Assembly: GCA_013538715.1 (NCBI GenBank)
Contig: JACAFH010000001.1
Location: 186,001 to 250,000, forward strand
Direction of reading: 5' to 3'
From: Candidatus Nitrosothermus koennekei
GTDB taxonomy: Archaea; Thermoproteota; Nitrososphaeria; Nitrososphaerales; Nitrosocaldaceae
DNA: 64,000 nucleotides
Each line of letters begins with the position of its first letter. Within the stretch, counting starts at the first letter, position 1. This document shows, one piece after another, positions 56,990-64,000 of this stretch. The notes under the pieces were generated by a model. It did no database searches. It was not told where the DNA came from and worked only from the letters and a program-made list of their open reading frames with translations. Position numbers and translations under genes: made by a program.

Positions 56990-57954
56990 TGAGTGTTAAA
57001 AAGATTTTCCAGCAAATTCTTTTACTTCTTTACTGTGGTCTTATAATGGTTATTGCAGGATTCATGTTATTATCATTCCCTATAGGCTCATATACTGTCT
57101 TTAATACCGATATTGGGGGTGCAATAACTTATGAATATCCAATCTCTTCACTTAATAGTTTGTATTTACCATTTACATTTAATATAGGTAACATATTTAT
57201 AATTTTATGGTGCATTTACCTCTCATTGTTCTCAATACTATTATTTAAGAGTAAGAATATTCTATATGCTTTACTTTATGCTATTCAGAGTAGTTCACAT
57301 CCATATAATAATAAACTTGCTATGAGTATAGTATGGTTCTCAATACTATTCATAGGTTCAAAGAGTATAAACCTAATTCAGCAACACTTTGGGATAGATA
57401 TAGGCTCGTTAAACGAAGATAATTTACTCTTACAATTCTTTGGTCTTAGTATAGCACCATTATTAGAAGAATCTATCTTTAGAGTTATACTCATAGGCTT
57501 GCCAGTATACCTCTTTCTCATCAATAAAAGGTTTAATATCAATGAGCTATTGAGAGTTTTATGGAACCCTTTTGCTCATCTTCCTTTTACTAAGATCAGT
57601 TATGCCATAATATTGGTAAGTTCTATCATATTTGGATTGTTACATATAGCAACAGGATGGAATTATGGTAAATTGTCTCAAGCAACATTCGCTGGTATTA
57701 TATTAGGTTATGTATACTATAGATATGGTTTACATGCATCTATCATATTACATTGGTCTGCCAATTACTTTTTAGTAGCATATGGATTGTTTAGTAGTAT
57801 AATATATGGATTTACATGGAACGAACCATCTAATAATCCGTTACTATCATGGTTAGATATACTTCTTACAGCAATAAGTATTATAGCTTTATCCATTTAT
57901 TCTTATAAATTAATTACAAGATTTGGTATGAGTATTAAGTATGAAGGTTCCTAG
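56989..57954 (+). CDS. CPBP-family intramembrane metalloprotease (CAAX protease-like)
   Basis: 321 residues with about 8 spans. Catalytic EESIFR (EExxxR) near residue 158, FGLLHIATGWN near 210-220 and HWSANY near 265 match CPBP/Abi motifs 1-3. Family members cleave prenylated or membrane proteins or act as immunity factors; the substrate is not known. The 3' end overlaps the convergent Nif3-like gene by 20 bp. Confidence 0.88.
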   Translation: MSVKKIFQQILLLLYCGLIMVIAGFMLLSFPIGSYTVFNTDIGGAITYEYPISSLNSLYLPFTFNIGNIFIILWCIYLSLFSILLFKSKNILYALLYAIQSSSHPYNNKLAMSIVWFSILFIGSKSINLIQQHFGIDIGSLNEDNLLLQFFGLSIAPLLEESIFRVILIGLPVYLFLINKRFNINELLRVLWNPFAHLPFTKISYAIILVSSIIFGLLHIATGWNYGKLSQATFAGIILGYVYYRYGLHASIILHWSANYFLVAYGLFSSIIYGFTWNEPSNNPLLSWLDILLTAISIIALSIYSYKLITRFGMSIKYEGS

Positions 57955-58756
57955 ATATTATTCCTAATCTAGTTACCTCTAATCCATGCTTCTCTAACTC
58001 ATCTGCTAAGATATTCAAACCTATAGAATCTCCTGCAAGATGTCCTAGTATCACTAGATTACCATTAACTATGCTACTTCTTAACTTTGTTAACTCATCA
58101 TTACTTATATGAAGATAGATTACTGTATCTATATTAGCAATATAGTATAACTTTGCAATATCAGCTCCTCCATTAGTTCCAGCTGCTACTACCAAAGCGT
58201 ATCTATTCACATTATTATCAGCATCGCCATATACTACCATTGGCTTTGTATCTGCATTCTTAAATTCCTCTATTGTACTAATACTCTCTATTATATCTGA
58301 AACCTTCCTTATATCACTCTTCATTAATGTATCCTTGATTTTTAATCTCATTAATTCATCACATGGTAAGTGTATATTGAGTAATGGCATCTTTAAAAGC
58401 GAGGCAATTGCTACTACATGTGTATAGATCGATGTATGAGAATTTAATGATACTCTCTGCTTCAATCTATTTACTGCATCTTTTGCTAATGCTTCATCTA
58501 TACCATGTTCAACCATATACTCTACATGCCTATCGAATACACGATGAAAGTTAAGCATACTCTTCCCTAATGGATGATGTGCTATTACTGCATCATACTT
58601 CATCTCTTTTGCAAGCATTATTATAGATGGATCAACATCTATTGTTAACAATACCCTCTTTATATTAGAACCATGAACATGAATTGCACTATCTGCTGGT
58701 ATATCGCTCATGTTAGCAAGATTTAATGCGATATTCATTATCTCTTCCGTATTCAT
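57935..58756 (-). CDS. Nif3-like dinuclear-metal protein
   Basis: 273 residues. The metal site is visible as IAHHPLGKS, SLNSHTSIYTH and LVILGHLAGDSIG, characteristic of the NIF3/YbgI family (sometimes called GTP cyclohydrolase 1 type 2). LLTIDVDPS gives the family's Asp strand. Biochemical role is not settled. Overlaps the M20 peptidase gene by 4 bp. Confidence 0.85.
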   Translation of the reverse strand: MNTEEIMNIALNLANMSDIPADSAIHVHGSNIKRVLLTIDVDPSIIMLAKEMKYDAVIAHHPLGKSMLNFHRVFDRHVEYMVEHGIDEALAKDAVNRLKQRVSLNSHTSIYTHVVAIASLLKMPLLNIHLPCDELMRLKIKDTLMKSDIRKVSDIIESISTIEEFKNADTKPMVVYGDADNNVNRYALVVAAGTNGGADIAKLYYIANIDTVIYLHISNDELTKLRSSIVNGNLVILGHLAGDSIGLNILADELEKHGLEVTRLGIISRNLHT

Positions 58757-59868
58757 ATCTTATCCTTCTTTATCATCTTATATAATGATAATGCTAAGAT
58801 CCTCATAGCGAGATCTATCTCCTTTATATCTATCATCTCATCTATTGCATGTGCTCTTGATAGATCTCCAGGTCCCCAAACTATACTCTCTATCTTATCT
58901 GCTATATGCTCGTTATCAGTTGCCCCACTAAAACATATCACCTCTGCTTTACCAGTAATCTTCTTCATAGAAGCATGTAATACTTTACATATCTTGGACG
59001 ATGGATCTATCTTTACTCCTCTTCTAGATCCTATTACCTCAATCTTCTCATTAATTCTTCTCAACTCTTCAATTACTTGCTTAGGGTCTTCACTTGGTAG
59101 TAACCTTCTATCTAATGTTAGATAGCATTCATCAGGTATTATATTCTCTTTTATACCAGCGTTTATCATAGTTATGCTACATGTAGGATTTGTATTAGCC
59201 TCTTCTCTCTTACTTAGAGTGAGAGCATACCTCTCTATATCATCTATTACATTCTTTGCTAATACTATAGCATTAACACCTTTATCTGGTAATGATGCAT
59301 GTGTAGACTTTCCATTGATCTTCATCTTTATCCATAAGGCTCCTCGCTGATAAGGAGAGATGGCAAGTGATGTAGGTTCAAAGACTATACCATACTTTAC
59401 TGTAGATGGAAGATATTTCATAAGAGTAAGAGTACCAGGTTCTGCTCTCTCTTCTCCAACTGCAAATGTTAGTATTAAACCCTTATCTATTATACGTGTA
59501 ATATGTATCATCATTGCTAGTGCACTCTTCATATCCACTGCTCCTCTTCCATATAGAAATCCATCTTTAACTATGCCTCCAAATGGATCTACACTCCAGA
59601 GATTGATATTACCTTCAGGTACTGTATCGATATGACCATTTAGTAATATACTAGGATTTTCATCATTACTTGCTATTATCTGTGCTCTATCTTTAAAAGG
59701 TTCATTTATAATCTTAACATCTAAACCTATCTCTCTTAATCTCTTTGCTATATACTCTGCACATTTTCCTTCTTCACCAGGAGGGTTCCTACTAGGTATC
59801 TTTATAAGATCTGCTGCAGTCTCAATTACATCTCTTCTTATCATCTCTACACTTTCTATTATATCCAT
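58753..59868 (-). CDS. M20-family metallopeptidase (ArgE/DapE-like)
   Basis: 371 residues. Zinc ligands and catalytic residues: ILLNGHIDTVP (His and the following Asp), GRGAVDMKSALAMM (bridging Asp), VGEERAEPGT (catalytic Glu pair) and FEPTS. The PSRNPPGEEG start is typical of the ArgE/DapE/ACY1 group. Substrate could be N-acetylated or N-succinylated amino acids or short peptides; not assignable. Confidence 0.88.
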   Translation of the reverse strand: MDIIESVEMIRRDVIETAADLIKIPSRNPPGEEGKCAEYIAKRLREIGLDVKIINEPFKDRAQIIASNDENPSILLNGHIDTVPEGNINLWSVDPFGGIVKDGFLYGRGAVDMKSALAMMIHITRIIDKGLILTFAVGEERAEPGTLTLMKYLPSTVKYGIVFEPTSLAISPYQRGALWIKMKINGKSTHASLPDKGVNAIVLAKNVIDDIERYALTLSKREEANTNPTCSITMINAGIKENIIPDECYLTLDRRLLPSEDPKQVIEELRRINEKIEVIGSRRGVKIDPSSKICKVLHASMKKITGKAEVICFSGATDNEHIADKIESIVWGPGDLSRAHAIDEMIDIKEIDLAMRILALSLYKMIKKDKI

Positions 59869-59926
59869 ATAGAGATATCATTAGTGCTATGTATTAAGAG
59901 TATTGTATTCACAAAGACTATAATAT

Positions 59927-60892
59927 ATGAGAGATTATAATGAGAATATGGCAGTATTAGAGAAGTTCAATAGTATAAGTAATAATGGTTTGGTATGGGT
60001 TGATGTAAATGAACCTAATAGGAATACTCTCTTAGAGCTAAGTGAGATATATCCATTACATGCTCTTAATATAGAAGACTCACTCTCGAAAGTTCAGATA
60101 CCAAAGATAGATAGATATAAGGATCAGTTATTTATCATAATTCATTTTCCTATCTATGAAGGAGGTATACCAAAACAGTCTCAACTCTCTATCTTCATAG
60201 GTAATGACTATCTTATTACAATTCACAAAGATGATCTAAAGGTATTAACAGATATGTTTAATCAATGTAAAAATGATCAAAGACAAAGAAATACTTTAAT
60301 GGGTATTTCATCGGGATATCTACTCTATAAGATAATAGATTTATTGGTTGATGATCTTCTTCATATATTAGTAAAGGTAGAGAATAGTTTAGATGATATA
60401 GAAGATCTAGTATTTGATGAGAATATATCGGCAATTAGACCTATAACATATCTAAGGCGTGAGATAGTAACACTTAGAAGGATAGTAGTGCCTCTAAAGC
60501 GTATAGTTGCTGATATATCAAGAGATATTCAACGCTTCTCTAATGAGGATCTTACATTATACTTGAATGATTTAAAAGATCATCTAGATAAGGCAATTGA
60601 AGTATTGGATGTTGCAAAGGAGACCGTAGAGATATTTACAGATACAGATTATATAAATAATAGCGAGAAGACAAATAAGATTCTTGCTATCTTAACTATA
60701 GTATTTACTCTTTCCATTCCAGCAACTCTTATAGCAGCCTTTTATGGTATGAATATAAACCTGCCTGGTGGTTTAGGTGAGGATGTTAATTTCTTAGGTA
60801 AGTATACTGTATTTATAATAATAACAATAATCTCAATAGCAAGCGTGCTTCTAATGGCATATATCTTCTATAGGAAGAGATGGTTGAGTTAA
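59927..60892 (+). CDS. corA: CorA-type magnesium/metal channel
   Basis: 321 residues. A large cytosolic N-terminal domain, a long helix (about residues 170-245) and two C-terminal spans; the signature YGMN is at residues 273-276 between them, with an Asn/Gly-rich pore loop NLPGGLGED. Ends in basic YRKRWLS. Homopentameric import of Mg2+ (or Co2+/Ni2+/Zn2+ in subgroups). Confidence 0.92.
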   Translation: MRDYNENMAVLEKFNSISNNGLVWVDVNEPNRNTLLELSEIYPLHALNIEDSLSKVQIPKIDRYKDQLFIIIHFPIYEGGIPKQSQLSIFIGNDYLITIHKDDLKVLTDMFNQCKNDQRQRNTLMGISSGYLLYKIIDLLVDDLLHILVKVENSLDDIEDLVFDENISAIRPITYLRREIVTLRRIVVPLKRIVADISRDIQRFSNEDLTLYLNDLKDHLDKAIEVLDVAKETVEIFTDTDYINNSEKTNKILAILTIVFTLSIPATLIAAFYGMNINLPGGLGEDVNFLGKYTVFIIITIISIASVLLMAYIFYRKRWLS

Positions 60893-60923
60893 AGTTTAAT
60901 AGAGATTATATGTAAAGATTATT

Positions 60924-61922
60924 ATGAGTTGTTCAGGAGAAGAGTTTAATGATATACTACAAATCAAACCTAGAATAATGATGCAATTAAAGAAAGCAAA
61001 ATATGGCGTTTACAATCATTCAACTGTAGAATTATGTCACTGGAGCAAGAAGTCATTTCTAAATGAGGGAGAATGCTATAAGAGCAAGTTTTATGGTATA
61101 GACACTCATCGTTGTATGGAATTCTCTCCTATGGGAATGGTATGTGAGAATAGATGTGTATATTGTTGGAGACCAATGGAGTTTTATGATTTCCTAAACA
61201 TAAATGAGAAGAGTGTTGACGAACCTAAAACAATCTATGATAATTTGGTTGATGAAAGGAAGAGGCTGATAAGTGGTTATTTTGGAAATGATAAGGCTGA
61301 TAAGAAGAAGGTTCATGAAGCATTATTACCAACCCATTATGCAATCTCATTATCTGGTGAACCAACATTATATCCAAAACTACCAGAACTAATTAGGTAT
61401 CTGAAGAGTCTCAAGGATACACGTTCTATATTTCTAGTAACCAATGGTCAAGAACCAGAGATGCTTTATAAACTCCAAGAAGAGGATGCTTTACCTACAC
61501 AGTTGTATCTCTCGACTAATGCTCCCAATAAGGATCTCTTTATGATGATAAATAAACCACTATATAAAGATGCATGGGAGAGGTGGAATAAGAGTCTAGA
61601 ATTTCTAAGAGTAGCTAAGACAAGAACAGTGATAAGGATCACTTTGATAAAAGGATATAACGATGCTTTAGAATTGATAAAAGATTATGCTTCGCTTTTA
61701 ATGAAAGGCGAACCGCATTTTGTAGAAGTAAAATCTTACATGCATGTAGGAAAATCTAGAATGAGACTAGATGAGGATGATATGCTTTCAATGGAAGAGA
61801 TTAAGAGGTTTGCAAAAGAATTAGCAACGTATCTAGATTTTGATATAATGGATGAGAGCATAGAATCTAGAATAGTTGTATTACAAAATAAGAAGAGGTA
61901 TGTTAATAGGATGATAAGTTAG
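60924..61922 (+). CDS. taw1: TYW1-type 4-demethylwyosine synthase (radical SAM)
   Basis: 332 residues. The radical-SAM cluster motif C-x3-C-x2-C occurs in VCENRCVYCWRP, preceded by a further Cys-containing CHWSKKSFLNEGECYKSKFY that can hold a second cluster, as in archaeal Taw1. SLSGEPTLYPKLPELI and STNAPNKDLF follow. Acts on position 37 of tRNA-Phe in the wyosine pathway. The 3' end overlaps the convergent cysC by 4 bp. Confidence 0.93.
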   Translation: MSCSGEEFNDILQIKPRIMMQLKKAKYGVYNHSTVELCHWSKKSFLNEGECYKSKFYGIDTHRCMEFSPMGMVCENRCVYCWRPMEFYDFLNINEKSVDEPKTIYDNLVDERKRLISGYFGNDKADKKKVHEALLPTHYAISLSGEPTLYPKLPELIRYLKSLKDTRSIFLVTNGQEPEMLYKLQEEDALPTQLYLSTNAPNKDLFMMINKPLYKDAWERWNKSLEFLRVAKTRTVIRITLIKGYNDALELIKDYASLLMKGEPHFVEVKSYMHVGKSRMRLDEDDMLSMEEIKRFAKELATYLDFDIMDESIESRIVVLQNKKRYVNRMIS

Positions 61923-62464
61923 ATGTAGTTTAACTCCTTTAAACGCTTTATTATCTTCTCACTACATTCATCTACACTCTCTTTCTCTGTATGTACAGTT
62001 ACTTCCGGATTTAATGGTTCTTCATATATATCCTGTAAACCCGTTAAATCTTTGATCTCACCATTCATAGCCTTTTTATACAAACCTTTTGGATCTCTCT
62101 TGATGCATGTATCTAGACTAGTATTAACATATACTTCTACAAAATCTTTAAGTTCATTTCTTGCAAACTCTCTAAATGCTCTATATGGAGAGATTAATGA
62201 TACTATAGATATTATTCCATGTTTTGCTAGTAATTTAGCTAGATATACAACTCTTTTAGCATGTAATTCTCTATCCTGTTTAGTAAACCCTAGATCTGGA
62301 CTTAATTGCTTTCTAACCTCATCTCCATCAAATAATTCTACCTTTAAACCTAGATTAGATAATTTTGGTGCTAGATTTCTTGCTATTGTAGTCTTTCCTG
62401 CTCCTGGTAAACCTGTGAGCCATATAACAAATCCTTTATTTTGCATTATATTTACATCAAACAT
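61919..62464 (-). CDS. cysC: adenylylsulfate (APS) kinase
   Basis: 181 residues. P-loop WLTGLPGAGKTT, DGDEVRKQLSPDLGFT, and SLISPYRAFREFAR are the APS-kinase signatures. Phosphorylates APS to PAPS, the sulfate donor for sulfotransferases; in a genome with many surface glycans it could support sulfation. No sulfate adenylyltransferase or sulfotransferase is seen in this window. Confidence 0.92.
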   Translation of the reverse strand: MFDVNIMQNKGFVIWLTGLPGAGKTTIARNLAPKLSNLGLKVELFDGDEVRKQLSPDLGFTKQDRELHAKRVVYLAKLLAKHGIISIVSLISPYRAFREFARNELKDFVEVYVNTSLDTCIKRDPKGLYKKAMNGEIKDLTGLQDIYEEPLNPEVTVHTEKESVDECSEKIIKRLKELNYI

Positions 62465-62505
62465 ACCTCTATAAACTCTTTTCGTATATACATTAAGGAA
62501 AAAAT

Positions 62506-63516
62506 TTACTTGAGTTCATTCCTTGCTAGCTCTACACCCTTTACTATGCTCTTTATCTTCTCAAACGCTATCTCTCTACTTCTAGTTCTTAAACCACAAT
62601 CTGGATTTACATATATCTTACTCGCATCTATAAACTTTGAAGCATATAGTAATCTATCTCTAACCAATTCTGGTGGTTCTACCTCATCTATATGAACATC
62701 TACTACTCCTAAGCCTATCTCACCATCAAATCCATGTTCTTTGAACTCTTTTAATATTGAGTAGCCTTTTCTAACATCATCATTAACTCCTAACTCCCAA
62801 CTATCTCTATTTGCAAACTCTAATGCATATTGTCTTACTTTAATCTCATTTAGATATGGCATCAATACTCTATACTCATTACCACTATAACATATATGCA
62901 TGGTAATCTTTGCATTGATATCCTTTATACACTCATTTATCGCTTCTTTAAATATATTCATCTCTACTGGATGGGTTGTAGCTGCCGGTTCATCCAATTG
63001 TATTATATTTGCACCATTCTTAACAAGATCATCTAACAATGGTTTTATAACATTCTTTGCTAATGCTATTATAAATTCTTCCTTGCTATCATAATATTCA
63101 TTATATGACCAATCTGCTAATGTATATGGTCCAGTGACTGGTATCTTTAATTGATTCTTTGCTATCCTCTTTACAAACTTGAACTCATCAAGATGATAAT
63201 CTGTTTTATACTTTACCTCATCTATACATCTTGCTTTCTTATAATATTTATTATCCCATGATCTTACCAAACCAGCAAACTTAAACCCTTCTATATTCCT
63301 TATTGGATATTCATACATCTCTACTCTCCTTGCCTCTCCATCATAAACAATATCTAAGCCTAGATCCTCTAATATCCTTGTATTGAGATATGCCAGATCA
63401 TCCCTTGCCCTCTCTTTCTCTATAGCATCTATCTCTTCACTTCTTAGGATAGTTAAAAGCCATTTAGGCTTCCTAATACTTCCTATCTCTTGTGTTACAA
63501 ATTTATTCTCACTCAT
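62506..63516 (-). CDS. metE: methionine synthase, cobalamin-independent type, catalytic part
   Basis: 336 residues, short archaeal-type MetE. Zinc ligands are His and Cys in TMHICYSGN and Cys in NPDCGLRTRS; the substrate loops QLDEPA and IGLGVVDVHIDEVEPP are also typical. It methylates homocysteine, but the methyl donor of the archaeal form is not the usual folate in all lineages. Overlaps the preceding companion gene by 8 bp. Confidence 0.88.
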   Translation of the reverse strand: MSENKFVTQEIGSIRKPKWLLTILRSEEIDAIEKERARDDLAYLNTRILEDLGLDIVYDGEARRVEMYEYPIRNIEGFKFAGLVRSWDNKYYKKARCIDEVKYKTDYHLDEFKFVKRIAKNQLKIPVTGPYTLADWSYNEYYDSKEEFIIALAKNVIKPLLDDLVKNGANIIQLDEPAATTHPVEMNIFKEAINECIKDINAKITMHICYSGNEYRVLMPYLNEIKVRQYALEFANRDSWELGVNDDVRKGYSILKEFKEHGFDGEIGLGVVDVHIDEVEPPELVRDRLLYASKFIDASKIYVNPDCGLRTRSREIAFEKIKSIVKGVELARNELK

Positions 63517-64000
63517 ACTTTACCCTCTTTGCTATTTCTGCTAATCTATTAATCTTCTTGAGCGCAAATTCATAAGGTAAAAACTCTAGATCTGTGTTTG
63601 TAGATAGATAAGCCTCACTAGGATTCATCTTCTCTATAATCTTCTCTATACTCTTTACAATCTTTAGATCTTCAATTCTTGTATTCATAGCATCAATCAT
63701 TCCAAGTGTTAAGCCTTTGCCCTTCATACTATATTCCATAATATCATCTCCTCTATTATTTATAAGATCTATAGATAATCCATCTATCCTTATATCTAAT
63801 AGTTTAGAGAATATCTTAGTTATGTTGCCAAAGTAAAGGTGCAAGTACACTTTCGCTGATACCCTTCTCTTCACATTCTCTATAGCCTCCTTTATTAATG
63901 CCAGTTTATCATTATCTAATCGTTCAGCATTATAAGCTATTGCTGGAGCATTTAATTGTATCAATACTACCCCTTCTTCTGCTAGTTTCTTAGCCTCTTT
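63509..64000 (-). CDS. MetE N-terminal-like companion, 5' end beyond window
   Basis: The frame is open to the right edge, so the gene is 5'-truncated here (164 residues visible). It has the barrel pattern of MetE-related proteins: GVVLIQLNAPAIAY, VYLHLYFGN, KGLTLGMIDAMNTRIED and a C-terminal SEAYLSTNTDLEFLP. The pair of adjacent genes mirrors the two-barrel bacterial MetE split into separate proteins. An apparent start at 63964 (TTG) is within the domain and is not the true start. Confidence 0.8.
   Translation of the reverse strand, partial: KEAKKLAEEGVVLIQLNAPAIAYNAERLDNDKLALIKEAIENVKRRVSAKVYLHLYFGNITKIFSKLLDIRIDGLSIDLINNRGDDIMEYSMKGKGLTLGMIDAMNTRIEDLKIVKSIEKIIEKMNPSEAYLSTNTDLEFLPYEFALKKINRLAEIAKRVKYE

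Overview
The window is a chromosome segment from an archaeon, most likely a low-GC member of the Nitrososphaeria (Thaumarchaeota). The archaeal assignment rests on ribosomal proteins L44e and S27e, aIF1/SUI1, a TFB-like factor, TYW1-type wybutosine synthase, a tRNA-Leu with an anticodon-loop intron, geranylgeranyl-reductase-like flavoproteins and TATA boxes about 26 bp upstream of start codons (leaderless genes). The thaumarchaeal flavour comes from PEFG-type C-terminal sorting tails, cupredoxin (plastocyanin-like) membrane proteins and a cobalamin loop-assembly operon. No amo gene is present, so ammonia oxidation itself cannot be claimed from this window.

Layout. 0-6 kb: secreted proteins on the minus strand, namely a large RTX-like calcium-repeat protein that runs off the left edge, a LamG-GH5 glycoside hydrolase, and a PQQ-type sugar dehydrogenase with a PEF tail. 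6-13 kb: housekeeping block with rpl44e-rps27e, a tightly overlapping five-gene cobalamin operon (cobD-cbiP-cbiB-cobS-cobY), a small membrane protein, asd, and an overlooked 30-residue Cys-rich peptide. 13-18.5 kb: acylphosphatase with a coiled-coil tail, followed by a cluster of at least four decayed genes (DUF3179, a membrane protein, a winged-helix regulator and a plastocyanin-domain protein). 18.5-33.5 kb: intron-containing tRNA-Leu(UAG), two Hsp20 genes, PAC2 chaperone, a complete pst phosphate system with divergent pstB, an NnrS-like membrane protein, a DHH phosphoesterase, a candidate C/D box sRNA, CutA, a site-2 protease, two flavoproteins and a cupredoxin.

33.5-53 kb is a cell-surface and glycan locus: glycosyltransferases of GT4 and GT2 type, multi-span GT-C-like proteins with extracellular beta-sandwich domains, a metzincin-like secreted protease, a PEFG-CTERM protein and a second RTX protein. 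It is littered with remnants (a decayed tandem copy of a GT4 gene, a broken wecB, a 1.6-kb stretch without intact genes), so it looks like a region in active turnover. 53.7-56 kb holds an unusual three-gene operon: a divergent TFB-like protein, a ParB-like-domain protein and a winged-helix protein. 56-64 kb returns to housekeeping: CDGSH protein, zinc-ribbon protein, aIF1, CPBP protease, Nif3-like, M20 peptidase, CorA, TYW1, adenylylsulfate kinase and a two-gene MetE pair whose second half is cut by the right edge.

The most notable points are the TFB-ParB-winged-helix operon, a cobyric acid synthase whose glutaminase catalytic Cys and His are missing while its ATP-binding half is kept, the C/D box sRNA candidate, the Cys-rich micro-protein, and the decayed copper/redox gene cluster. 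All calls were made by reading the sequence; no database search was run.
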